Of a DNA stretch of 26,245 bases, positions 15,689 through 23,408 are shown in pieces. Positions within the stretch are counted from its first letter, which is position 1; every line of letters starts with the position of its first letter. Origin of the DNA: an uncultured Anaerotruncus sp. (GTDB lineage: Bacteria; Bacillota; Clostridia; Oscillospirales; CAG-272); contig CAJLZE010000030.1 in assembly GCA_905210995.1 (NCBI GenBank), positions 1 to 26,245 of the forward strand, in the 5' to 3' direction. The notes under the pieces were generated by a model. That model was not told the origin of the DNA, ran no database searches, and saw only the letters and a program-made list of their open reading frames with translations. A program made the translations under genes and the position numbers.

Positions 15689-16636
15689 ATGAACAAAAAG
15701 ATCATCGCAAACGTCTGTCTTTTCCTCACCGCAATAATATGGGGCTTCTCATTCGTCGCTCAGGTACTCGGCAGCGACGTTATCGACCCTTTCTCATTCA
15801 ATGCGATACGTTTCGGCGTCGGAGCCGTATCACTCATACCGGTGATGCTTCTGCTTGAAAAGCGCCCGCGCGGAAAGCTTTCTGCCGAACAGAACGCCGA
15901 TGACCGTCGCAAACTGCGCACCACTGTCATTGCGGCCGCGGTTTGCGGCACGATACTTTTCGGCGCCTCCACACTTCAGCAGATGGGTGCTCAGATAACC
16001 AAGTCGCCCGGGCGCGCCGGGTTCATCACGGACCTGTATATAATCCTCACTCCGCTTTTTGCGACGCTTGTATTCAGGCGAAAGCTGCGTCCCACCGTTT
16101 TTGCGGGAGCCGTGCTCGCGCTCGCAGGGATCTATCTGCTCTGCATCAAGCCCGGCGAAGGCTTCAGCTTCGGCTCCGGCGAAATGCTGATCTTTCTCGG
16201 CTCATTCTTCTGGGCATTCCATATTCTTGCCATCGACCGTTTCGGATCGAAAATATATCACCTGCGTTTTTCGTGTCTTCAGTTTATAGTCGTCTCGGTG
16301 GAAAGTGCACTGTTCGCCGTGATATTCGAACACACCACACTTGCCATGGTATGGCAGGCACGCTGGGCGATATTCTTCTGCGGAGTGCTGTCCGTCGGTA
16401 TCGCATACACACTTCAAACCATAGGGCAAAGTATGTCAGACCCGAGCTATGCCGCAATCGTATTTTCGCTTGAGGCGGTGTTCGGCGCGATCGGAGGAGT
16501 CATCTTCGGGCAGGACACCTTCTCCCCCGCCGGCATCGTCGGATGTGTGCTGATATTCGCGGGGATCGTCCTCTCACAGCTCACGATCGGCAAAAAAACG
16601 CCCCAAGACGCTGTCGAAGCACCGGATCGGCACTAA
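15689..16636 (+). CDS. EamA/DMT-superfamily permease
   Basis: A ten-helix membrane transporter of 315 residues made of two EamA repeats. The first repeat begins ANVCLFLTAIIWGFSFVAQ, with the usual tryptophan in the first helix. The second runs from about residue 165, with FFWAFHILAIDRFG, and ends in GCVLIFAGIVLSQL. These proteins export metabolites or amino acids by proton exchange; the substrate cannot be read from sequence. An AAAGGA site lies about 15 bases before the ATG, a long spacing. It appears to be co-transcribed with the preceding unknown membrane protein. No hairpin terminator was seen before the next promoter at 16654. Confidence 0.92.
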   Translation: MNKKIIANVCLFLTAIIWGFSFVAQVLGSDVIDPFSFNAIRFGVGAVSLIPVMLLLEKRPRGKLSAEQNADDRRKLRTTVIAAAVCGTILFGASTLQQMGAQITKSPGRAGFITDLYIILTPLFATLVFRRKLRPTVFAGAVLALAGIYLLCIKPGEGFSFGSGEMLIFLGSFFWAFHILAIDRFGSKIYHLRFSCLQFIVVSVESALFAVIFEHTTLAMVWQARWAIFFCGVLSVGIAYTLQTIGQSMSDPSYAAIVFSLEAVFGAIGGVIFGQDTFSPAGIVGCVLIFAGIVLSQLTIGKKTPQDAVEAPDRH

Positions 16637-16640
16637 AATC

Positions 16641-16651
16641 AACCTGAGGTT
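16641..16651. promoter_or_regulatory. Short dyad just upstream of the XRE-leader promoter
   Basis: AACCT-G-AGGTT is an exact dyad two bases upstream of the -35 box at 16654. It could be a half of a complex operator or coincidence. Confidence 0.25.
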
Positions 16652-16653
16652 TA

Positions 16654-16682
16654 TTGACACGGGTAAAAAACCGTGATATAAT
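16654..16682 (+). promoter_or_regulatory. Perfect promoter with operator-like dyad in the spacer
   Basis: TTGACA (16654-16659), exactly 17 spacer bases and TATAAT (16677-16682), both hexamers perfect. Within it CACGGGT (16658-16664) and AACCGTG (16669-16675) form a dyad with 7-base arms and one mismatch, so a bound repressor would block RNA polymerase. It points to the small XRE gene at 16944. Confidence 0.8.
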
Positions 16683-16690
16683 AAAAGTAT

Positions 16691-16712
16691 CAGTCGATAC
16701 GGGCATCGGCTG
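16691..16712 (+). other. 5'-leader RNA hairpin
   Basis: CAGTCGAT pairs with ATCGGCTG over eight base pairs (one G-U) around a six-base loop, starting about two bases after the expected transcription start. It would cap the leader transcript of the XRE gene and could stabilise it. No known riboswitch was recognised. Confidence 0.45.
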
Positions 16713-16739
16713 AAATCTGGCTAAAAGGAGGCGATCGTT

Positions 16740-16823
16740 TTGTTCAACAGTCAAAAGACTGGCATCGGATGTGCCGCTCACAGCAGCTTTCCGGGAAACT
16801 CTCGCCCCGGAGCTGCCCGATAA
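16740..16823 (+). CDS. Possible 27-codon leader ORF with TTG start
   Basis: A full AAAAGGAGG ribosome site (ending at 16731) is followed after eight bases by TTG and an open frame of 27 codons to TAA at 16821-16823. The predicted peptide begins MFNSQKTGIGCAAH and has no recognisable domain. Such a strong ribosome site is hard to explain otherwise, because the next gene starts 200 bases later with its own site. It may be a leader peptide or the decayed start of a longer gene. The remaining leader, 16824-16943, holds no other gene I can support. Confidence 0.35.
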   Translation: MFNSQKTGIGCAAHSSFPGNSRPGAAR

Positions 16824-16943
16824 TTTTTATCCGAGTGTGCGCATCCGCTCTGCCGGCAAGACCCGACAGGCTCTCATGATCGCGGCATTACCGCAGCACT
16901 GCTGCAGTCTGTATGCACGGTCTGAAGAAAAAAGGAGGCGCAA

Positions 16944-17156
16944 ATGCAATTTTCAACCGAATTCGGCGACAGGCTCGCGGGTCTTCGCCGCAGCACCGGA
17001 ATGACACAGGACGCACTTGCCTCACGGCTCGGTGTTTCCGCTCAGGCTGTTTCCAAGTGGGAACGCGCGGTGTGCTGTCCCGACATTTCTCTTTTGCCCG
17101 CTCTTGCGGACACCTTCGGCATAAGTATAGACCTCCTGTTCGGCAGGTCGGCATAA
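16944..17156 (+). CDS. Small XRE-family HTH regulator
   Basis: A 70-residue protein that is essentially one Cro/CI-type helix-turn-helix domain. TQDALASRLGVSAQAVSKWERA (about 21-42) contains the recognition helix, followed by the DISLLPALADTFGISIDLLFG tail that closes the five-helix fold. It has no effector or oligomerisation domain, so it should act as a small dimeric repressor. AAAGGAGG lies a few bases before the ATG. The likely target is its own promoter at 16654-16682, which carries a spacer dyad. It is followed at once by a strong terminator. It is smaller than most annotated XRE regulators but intact as a domain. Confidence 0.82.
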   Translation: MQFSTEFGDRLAGLRRSTGMTQDALASRLGVSAQAVSKWERAVCCPDISLLPALADTFGISIDLLFGRSA

Positions 17157-17160
17157 GCCG

Positions 17161-17199
17161 AAAAAACAGCGCAGCCCCGTTGGAGCTGCGCTGTTTTTT
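17161..17199. terminator. Bidirectional terminator
   Basis: AAAAAACAGCGCAGC and its complement GCTGCGCTGTTTTTT surround a nine-base loop. On the plus strand the U-run follows the small XRE gene by four bases. On the minus strand an equal U-run ends the Gld-like ABC operon. Confidence 0.88.
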
Positions 17200-17218
17200 A
17201 TTTACGTATCATACGCAT

Positions 17219-17245
17219 GAGTGCTGCCGCGATGCGGCAGCACTC
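17219..17245. repeat. Perfect 12-base-pair hairpin after the ABC operon
   Basis: GAGTGCTGCCGC, a three-base loop GAT, and GCGGCAGCACTC form an uninterrupted stem. It lies 8 bases beyond the stop of the DUF4340-like gene and 20 bases before the terminator. It has no U-run of its own, so an mRNA 3'-end stabilising role is more likely than termination. Confidence 0.6.
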
Positions 17246-17253
17246 TATCTGCT

Positions 17254-19506
17254 TTAATATTTACCGGTAGGAGTTATGGTCTCACCCGTCATCAAACGCC
17301 CCGCGTCGGCAATTATCTTATCGACAAATGAACGCGTCACGTAGAACTCAGCGCTGTCGCCTATCTGAATAAGTGAGCGGCGCTCGGTGTACGGATAGAA
17401 TGTATACTCGAATTTCGGTATTTTGTCATACGAGGTCAGAACGGTCAGCTTCGCCTGCGCCTTTGTCGGGTCGGAAGTTATCGACTTGATCTGCTCGTCG
17501 GTCAGTCCGCTCTCGCCGTCATGCGCATCGCCGGCGATAGACGCGTACAGAAGCGACTGGAAAAACTTGCGGAAGTTCGCCATGCCGCAGCGGAGATAGG
17601 TCTTTGACACACCCTCCGGAGTTGTCACAACGATGGTATTTGCACCCACCTCGACCTTGTTGCCCGTCTTTGCGTCGGTGACACTGCCGACAAGCACAAC
17701 GACCTCTTCCCCACGGCTGTTCGTTTCATACTTACCGCCGCGGATGTTCACCTTATTACCGGACGAATCAACAGCTTTTACGGTAGTGTCGTCGATCGTC
17801 CATGTGAAGCCTTTGGCATCAGTGATCGTAATGTTCGAGATCGCCTCCATAACAGTGCCGTCAGGACCGACGGCCCGAAGCTTCATGTTGTCGGATGCGA
17901 TCTTTCCGTCCTTTTTCACACTGTCAGAGCAGGTGGGATTCGTGACGTAATCGCTCTCGGAGTTGTCAAGATAAAAATGATAATTCCCTGCAGGAGTTTC
18001 AAGAATGACCTCGGTCGCCCACGCAAGGTTCATAGAGAAATACGAAGAATCGACCCAGTCGACCATTCTGTAATCAAGGAAAAGCAACTGAGTGCGGCTC
18101 ACCTCAACGACCATATCGTGACCGCTGATCGGCTTGTAGTCCTTGTCCGACTCAAAATACGTCTCCACGAACGAGTAAACATAATATGTCCCTCTATCGG
18201 TCATGGGGCTGACAAAAACCGTATGGTTTACCGGCTTTACCGATGAGCCGTCCTCCGAATTGGGAGTGTACTCAAAATAAATGACATACTCGGGCTTGTC
18301 GAGTCCGAATTCCTTCATATCGTCATCGGTGGGACCCAGCTTTGACACATGCAGGAATTCCATTTTGTAAAACGACTGCAGCGCATTGTTTGCCGCATCG
18401 GAATCAACGTTGTAACCCTTGGGATAATTCATGACATACGCGGTGTTGGCATAAAACGTACCGTTGCGAGATTCAAGATCCCAATAGGAGAAGCTGACTA
18501 TCGGCTGCGCACTCGATGATTCCGGATCCTTGACGTCGGCAAGGTCGGCTCCGCGGAACAGAGAAAAGTTCTTTACGTTGAAGTAGGAATTCAGTGTCAT
18601 AGGGTAACAGACACTGGGTGTGACAAATGTCTCGATCGGCAGATCGAAAACGCTGTTCACGTTTTCTGTGAGCGTTGACTGTCCGTAAACGCTTATAACG
18701 GAAGCATCGACGCTGTAATTCATGATATACACTGCATCGCGTCCGCCGTAACGCACGTAGTATCCGCCGCCCGACGGTATCATATCACCGATATAAACAG
18801 TATGGATATTGCCGGACGTATCGACAAGACGATACCAGTCGGGAGTGTAATCGTACTCCTTGCCGTCCTCATCAGTACGCTTCTGATCGTCAAGACCGTA
18901 TTCGGTATACTTACCGTCGGCATCCTTGATGGGATCTTCAATCTTCTGCATCGTCAGCGGATATCCGCAGGAGACAGCAAGCTGAGAGAGCAGCGCCTGG
19001 TCAAACGCGGTGTCCTCGTAGTCCTTTATCTGGAACTTGTCGTTTTCATCACGGTAGAAAGTGTAATCCTCGGTCTTTGTATGAACACGTATAGACTGGA
19101 TACTTGCCTGCTGGGTATGACGGAACATGAGTATGCGCCTCGAAGTTCCGACATCCTCGCCGTCCTCGGTATCGACGACAGCAATGACAGTAGGCTTTCC
19201 CGTCTTCTGATCGATCTCAACGAGCGTGCCGAGAGCAGTGTTGAAATAACCTTCTTTGGTCGTTTCAAGCGTGTAACCCTGCTTGTCGCAAAGCACGTAC
19301 ACGCCGCCTTTCTGCTTCACATAGTATTTGGCACCGTCATCGTCTGTATAGACCGTCATGTTAAGGTAATATTTCGCCACTCCGAGCCCAACGCCGAGTA
19401 CGACAACGCACACGAGCAACGCCGCTATCAAGCGCTTCTGGGCTTTGAGTACGGATCTGCGACGGCGGCCGACGGTCGTCGTGCCGTTTTGATTTTTCTG
19501 CATCAT
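17254..19506 (-). CDS. DUF4340-like membrane-anchored component of Gld-type ABC system
   Basis: A 750-residue protein with a basic N-terminus (GRRRRS), one membrane helix (about 26-46) and about 700 residues outside. It contains DUF4340-like features: a beta-rich repeat module with phrases such as VHTKTEDYTFYRDENDKF, EYGLDD and MKEFGLDKPEYVIYFEY, seen more than once. DUF4340 proteins are encoded with GldG-like proteins and an ABC transporter in many phyla, including non-gliding bacteria; biochemical function is unknown. Its ATG overlaps the TGA of the GldG-like gene by four bases (ATGA), so the two are translationally coupled. It is the last gene of the operon, ending at a hairpin and bidirectional terminator. 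Confidence 0.82.
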   Translation of the reverse strand: MMQKNQNGTTTVGRRRRSVLKAQKRLIAALLVCVVVLGVGLGVAKYYLNMTVYTDDDGAKYYVKQKGGVYVLCDKQGYTLETTKEGYFNTALGTLVEIDQKTGKPTVIAVVDTEDGEDVGTSRRILMFRHTQQASIQSIRVHTKTEDYTFYRDENDKFQIKDYEDTAFDQALLSQLAVSCGYPLTMQKIEDPIKDADGKYTEYGLDDQKRTDEDGKEYDYTPDWYRLVDTSGNIHTVYIGDMIPSGGGYYVRYGGRDAVYIMNYSVDASVISVYGQSTLTENVNSVFDLPIETFVTPSVCYPMTLNSYFNVKNFSLFRGADLADVKDPESSSAQPIVSFSYWDLESRNGTFYANTAYVMNYPKGYNVDSDAANNALQSFYKMEFLHVSKLGPTDDDMKEFGLDKPEYVIYFEYTPNSEDGSSVKPVNHTVFVSPMTDRGTYYVYSFVETYFESDKDYKPISGHDMVVEVSRTQLLFLDYRMVDWVDSSYFSMNLAWATEVILETPAGNYHFYLDNSESDYVTNPTCSDSVKKDGKIASDNMKLRAVGPDGTVMEAISNITITDAKGFTWTIDDTTVKAVDSSGNKVNIRGGKYETNSRGEEVVVLVGSVTDAKTGNKVEVGANTIVVTTPEGVSKTYLRCGMANFRKFFQSLLYASIAGDAHDGESGLTDEQIKSITSDPTKAQAKLTVLTSYDKIPKFEYTFYPYTERRSLIQIGDSAEFYVTRSFVDKIIADAGRLMTGETITPTGKY

Positions 19507-21113
19507 GCGTATTTTCTCCTGACAAGCACAACAATGCCGACGCCGAACACCGCAACAGGCGGCAGAACGGTAAGCAGCACGGTGAAGCGATTGGCTTCGG
19601 CAGTGGTCAGACTTTCGATCTTGGTTGAAACAAACGTCTTGCTTTCAAGTCCGACGGGAACAAATTCTTTGCCCATGGCTCTCATTGCACTGAGCATAAC
19701 GTCTGTGTTACCGTAAACATTTGACTGAAGCATCTTTGTGCCGAGGAAACCGGTAGAACCGCAGGCAAGAACATACGAATAATCGGGGTCGGTATTGGTG
19801 ACCATTCTTGTCTCGCGGGACACTGTCATAAGCTTGTACGGGTCGGCTTCGGTCGCCGTTCCTATCTCGCGTCCGCCCGCCATAGCCTTGGCATCGGCAT
19901 AGGAAACAAACACATCGTAGATATCGCGTGACGCGCCGTCGCGGTAGAAGCTGCCGTAGGTGAAGCGGTCGGTCTTGTCGTCCTCATTAACGTATTCGGT
20001 AAGCTGATAACCGTCCGCATACTTTATGGGCATAGCGTCCTTGAATATCACCTTGGGCGGGAACTGGGTACGGAGATCCTTATGGATCGAAGCACCGAGG
20101 CCTCCGGATGTATATGCGCCGATTATCGTCATACCGTCGGTCGTGAGCGAGTGGGCATTGTCCTGAACCACACAGGATTCAAGCTTACCGGAGACGTTTT
20201 CCTCGCGCATGAAGGATATTCCCCACTCTTCGAGATATTCCTCAAGGTGAGGGAGGCGCGGGGTCGCGGGATCCATAAAGACAGCCATTGCGTTGTTGCC
20301 GTCAAGGAAGCGGTCTATTTTTTCGATCTCTGATTTATCGGAGATACCCTCTTCCTTCACAAGGAAGTCATCGCTCGGATTGTATATGAACAGCATACGG
20401 CAATCCTCGGGGATCTCCTGATTTGAAAGATCTATTGCGGAAACGATGTAGCCCGCATCCTGAAGCATAGAAAGGAGCGCCGCGCTCGAAGCTCTTTCGG
20501 CATCGGTCGTAAACGGCTCACCATGATTCACGGTAACACAAGCGATGGGAGACTCTGCCTGTGTAACGGCAAGAATGCCCGAAACGAGCTTTTTTTCGCC
20601 GTTGTATGCCACGGGAGTCGACGTGTCGGTCTCTTCGAACATATAAAATGCACGGAGGGTGTAAACGCGGAACTCGGTACCGCAGGCGATTATAACGGAC
20701 TGCGAATTTATAGTGGACTTCGATGTTGTCTTATACTGATTTACCGCGGTCGGGTTGCGGTAGATATTGATGTGTTCGATCTTTACATAATCGACCTTCT
20801 GCGCGATCTCGAGAGCCGACCGGTACACGAGCCGCTGTGTCGTGTCGCTGTCAAGGTTATCCGGCTCATCGCAGAAAATGATCTTCACGTCCTGTCCCTT
20901 GCTGTCAACATCTTTAAGTGCGCTTATGGCAGCATCGGAGAGAGTATAGAGGCTCTCGGTGGTCATATCGGTGTACCAAAGCAGTTTCTGCGCCAGGAAT
21001 GTAAAAAGAGCGTTGAAAAGTATCACCGCTGCAATAAGCACGCAGGTGAGGATGAGCGCTACCCCGCCGTAGCGGAAGCGGCGCGAATGCAATGCGTTTT
21101 TGGAGCTGTTCAT
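19503..21113 (-). CDS. GldG-like ABC-transporter auxiliary protein
   Basis: A 536-residue protein with N- and C-terminal membrane helices (about 17-42 and 510-530) flanking a large external domain. After the first helix comes the family-typical DMTTESLYTLSDAA, then an alpha/beta domain with CVTVNHGEPF and LFIYNPSDDF. This is the arrangement of the GldG/ABC_transp_aux family, which is related to intraflagellar-transport-type folds and pairs with GldF and GldA. In Flavobacterium these proteins are needed for gliding; here, in a presumed Clostridia, another envelope role is likely. It starts 15 bases after the permease stop and overlaps the DUF4340-like gene. Confidence 0.85.
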   Translation of the reverse strand: MNSSKNALHSRRFRYGGVALILTCVLIAAVILFNALFTFLAQKLLWYTDMTTESLYTLSDAAISALKDVDSKGQDVKIIFCDEPDNLDSDTTQRLVYRSALEIAQKVDYVKIEHINIYRNPTAVNQYKTTSKSTINSQSVIIACGTEFRVYTLRAFYMFEETDTSTPVAYNGEKKLVSGILAVTQAESPIACVTVNHGEPFTTDAERASSAALLSMLQDAGYIVSAIDLSNQEIPEDCRMLFIYNPSDDFLVKEEGISDKSEIEKIDRFLDGNNAMAVFMDPATPRLPHLEEYLEEWGISFMREENVSGKLESCVVQDNAHSLTTDGMTIIGAYTSGGLGASIHKDLRTQFPPKVIFKDAMPIKYADGYQLTEYVNEDDKTDRFTYGSFYRDGASRDIYDVFVSYADAKAMAGGREIGTATEADPYKLMTVSRETRMVTNTDPDYSYVLACGSTGFLGTKMLQSNVYGNTDVMLSAMRAMGKEFVPVGLESKTFVSTKIESLTTAEANRFTVLLTVLPPVAVFGVGIVVLVRRKYA

Positions 21114-21128
21114 CTGTGTCGCCTCCGA

Positions 21129-21917
21129 TCACGCCCAACGCCTGCGCTCGTAAACGCGCACGGTCAGGTAAAGGAAAATGAAAGTAAGTGAAACGTAGTA
21201 TACCAACGCGGACCAGTCGAGCATACCGTATCCGAAATTGGAGAAGCGCGAAAGAACGCTGAACCAGTCAAGCACATATCTGACGGCATAGCTCGTGACA
21301 AGACGCGTGCCCTCTTCGTCCGATCCCGCCTGGCTGAGCAGGTTCAGGATGACCATCGTAAGCAGCACGCCGATCGTGATAACGGCTGCGGTGAGCTGAT
21401 TTTCGGTGAGCGACGAAACGAAAAGTCCGATCGCTATGAACGCGGCACCTATCAGCGCGATTCCGATGAGCGAGCCCCATACCTGTGCGGTATTGGGACC
21501 GATGTGATCGCCCTTCAGCCAGTCGCCCGAGGCTTTTTTTGCAGCTATCTCGGATGCAGCTACCGAATAAAGCGGAATAAAGTTGATGCAGGAAAGCGCA
21601 AGAGAGCCCACGAACAGCGTGAGCGCCGCGCAGAACTTACCCATGACCATTCCGAATATCGTGACTGGCGAGGTGAGCAGGAGCTGCTCGGTGCGCATTT
21701 TTCGTTCTTCTGAGAACATTCTCATCGTAAGAAGAGGAATGAGAACTATCATGGCAAAAATGATGTACTGAAAATACGAAGAGGTGCTGTATGAATTCGC
21801 CTGAAAGGTCGTATAGCAGAATATAAGCGCAGCCAGAGCCATGAACACACCAATATAAACATAGCCGACGGCGTTTATGAAATACGAGCGCATCTCCTTT
21901 TTATAAATTGCAAGCAT
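21129..21917 (-). CDS. ABC-2-type permease, GldF-like
   Basis: A 262-residue membrane protein of about six helices, beginning MLAIYKKEMRSYFINAVGYV, the typical start of ABC-2 permeases in GldF-type operons. The cytosolic loop MRMFSEERKMRTEQLLLTSPV (about 65-85) is the conserved coupling region for the ATPase. It would form the translocation or force-transmitting part with the ATPase encoded upstream. The ribosome site is only AAAGG at short spacing, and a hairpin (21929-21943) lies just before it, so translation may be tuned. Gliding-type function is not implied. Confidence 0.9.
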   Translation of the reverse strand: MLAIYKKEMRSYFINAVGYVYIGVFMALAALIFCYTTFQANSYSTSSYFQYIIFAMIVLIPLLTMRMFSEERKMRTEQLLLTSPVTIFGMVMGKFCAALTLFVGSLALSCINFIPLYSVAASEIAAKKASGDWLKGDHIGPNTAQVWGSLIGIALIGAAFIAIGLFVSSLTENQLTAAVITIGVLLTMVILNLLSQAGSDEEGTRLVTSYAVRYVLDWFSVLSRFSNFGYGMLDWSALVYYVSLTFIFLYLTVRVYERRRWA

Positions 21918-21928
21918 AAGCCTTTACC

Positions 21929-21943
21929 GACCGCACAGCGGTC
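21929..21943. other. Intercistronic hairpin between ATPase and permease genes
   Basis: GACCGC and GCGGTC form a six-pair stem with loop ACA, 12 bases before the permease start. The same 71-base gap has two copies of TTTTATCGGTT (21955-21965 and 21980-21990, plus-strand reading), the second overlapping the ATPase stop. Confidence 0.4.
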
Positions 21944-21988
21944 ATCCTTTCGGTTTTTATCGGTTTGTTTTATGAAAGATTTTATCGG

Positions 21989-23143
21989 TTATCTGTCCCC
22001 GGAGTCCTTTGTGTTTTTGCTGTCGTCGGCAAATGTGTCGGATTTTATGGTATAATCCTCGTAATATTTGCCCTGCTCCGCCGGCGTCTCCTCCGGCGCG
22101 TTTTCCGATCTCTTTATCTGCTCGGCGGTCTTTTCCACTATCTCGCCGGCAATATCACGTTCGGCAGTCGCCCTGCGCGTGCGCGGCGCCTTTTCGTTCG
22201 GTCGACGTGCTCCTGTCTTATCGACAACGGCAATGAAGATATCCTCGATGCTCATTCCGAGCGCTTCAAGCCCTATCATCGGCCACTTCTTTTCAGCCAT
22301 AGTCCAGAACAGCTTCTTGCGGATGTCGATACCGACCTCGCTCTCGATCATGTATGTGTAAGCATCTCCGTCACGAGCCGCAAGCACCTCGGCATATGTG
22401 ATACCCGCCATGTTGCGGAGTGTGGCAAGCACGTCGCGCTGCGGTCCCGCTATCTTCACATTGAAGCGGCGGGTGTTTTCGACTGCCCGGGAAATATTCT
22501 CCGTCAGCTCGTCCGCAACTATTTTGCCCTTGTTTATGATAACGATCCTGTCGCATACCGCCTGGACTTCCTGAAGGATGTGTGTGGAAAGAATGACGGT
22601 ATGCTCTTTTCCGAGAGTTCTTATGAGGTTGCGTATCTCGATTATCTGCTTCGGGTCAAGTCCTATCGTCGGTTCGTCGAAAATAATAACGGGCGGATTT
22701 CCGATAAGCGCCTGCGCGATACCGACACGCTGGCGGTAACCCTTCGACAGATTCTTTATAAGCCTGCGGCGCACATCGCCGATCTTGACGACCGAGCAGA
22801 CCTCCTCAATATGCTTTTGCTTGTTGAGGGTACACCCCTTGAGGTCGTAGCAAAACGAGAGATACTCATCCACCGTCATATCGGGATAAAGCGGCGGCTG
22901 TTCGGGAAGATAACCGATGAGCCTCTTTGCATTCAGCGGGTCGTCGAGAATATCGACACCTCCTATGGTTACGCTGCCGGAAGTGGACGAGAGATATCCT
23001 GTGACGATATTCATCGTCGTACTCTTACCGGCGCCGTTAGGTCCGAGAAAGCCGACAACTTCACCGCGCTCCACCTCAAAGCTGATATCGTCAACGGCGC
23101 AGAAAGAGCCGTAATTCTTAACCAGGTGAGATATTTTAATCAT
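21989..23143 (-). CDS. ABC transporter ATPase, GldA-like, with charged C-terminal tail
   Basis: A 384-residue cytosolic ATPase. Motifs are intact: Walker A GPNGAGKST (34-42), signature LSKGYRQR (132-139), Walker B IIFDEP (153-158) and switch His188 in STHILQEV. The phrase GYLPEQPPLYPDMTVDEYL is typical of GldA/CcmA-like ATPases that pair with ABC-2 permeases. Residues about 215-308 are a small regulatory domain. Beyond about 310 comes an unusual 75-residue charged, low-complexity tail (GARRPNEKAPRTRRATAERD onward). The start at 23143 is preceded by AAAGGA and fits the family; a frame opening at 23194 overlaps the promoter. First gene of the operon. Confidence 0.93.
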   Translation of the reverse strand: MIKISHLVKNYGSFCAVDDISFEVERGEVVGFLGPNGAGKSTTMNIVTGYLSSTSGSVTIGGVDILDDPLNAKRLIGYLPEQPPLYPDMTVDEYLSFCYDLKGCTLNKQKHIEEVCSVVKIGDVRRRLIKNLSKGYRQRVGIAQALIGNPPVIIFDEPTIGLDPKQIIEIRNLIRTLGKEHTVILSTHILQEVQAVCDRIVIINKGKIVADELTENISRAVENTRRFNVKIAGPQRDVLATLRNMAGITYAEVLAARDGDAYTYMIESEVGIDIRKKLFWTMAEKKWPMIGLEALGMSIEDIFIAVVDKTGARRPNEKAPRTRRATAERDIAGEIVEKTAEQIKRSENAPEETPAEQGKYYEDYTIKSDTFADDSKNTKDSGDR

Positions 23144-23184
23144 AAAAAGCGGGTTCCTTTCATTTTGGATTATGACACCTAGTA

Positions 23185-23213
23185 AGTATAACACGCAAAT
23201 ATTTATATTTTAT
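23185..23213 (-). promoter_or_regulatory. Candidate promoter of the ABC operon
   Basis: On the minus strand a good -10 TATACT (23185-23190) lies about 42 bases before the ATPase start. The -35 position at 17-base spacing reads ATAAAA, which is poor, so an activator may be involved or another start may exist. Confidence 0.35.
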
Positions 23214-23346
23214 GAACGATCGGCAATTAGGCGAAAAAAGGTGGTATCGCAAGCTGATTTTTTTGTGATCTTCGTCCGAATATTGACACCCCCTGACGCA
23301 TCAGTGCCGAAAAAAGGCAAAATTCCGTCCAAACAGGTCAAACATC

Positions 23347-23375
23347 TTGAAAAAGCACGGGACATACTGTATAAT
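23347..23375 (+). promoter_or_regulatory. Promoter of zinc-ribbon/TPM operon
   Basis: TTGAAA (23347-23352), 17-base spacer, perfect TATAAT (23370-23375), 33 bases before the start at 23409. The 150 bases between it and the divergent ABC promoter show only short dyads (CTGA-CGCA-TCAG and TGCC-GAAAAAA-GGCA) and no gene. Confidence 0.75.
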
Positions 23376-23408
23376 ATATATAACTGCACTTCGAAAGGAG
23401 CAACAGAT

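Noticed and set aside
16771..17004. 77-codon plus frame in the XRE leader
   Set aside because: No ribosome site before its ATG, and it overlaps the well-supported XRE start in another frame.
18802..19716. Plus-strand frame of 304 codons opposite the DUF4340-like gene
   Set aside because: Antisense shadow without start signals, spanning the junction of two coupled real genes.
21965..23182. Plus-strand frame of 405 codons opposite the ABC ATPase
   Set aside because: The opposite strand carries all ABC motifs; this frame has no domain and no ribosome site.
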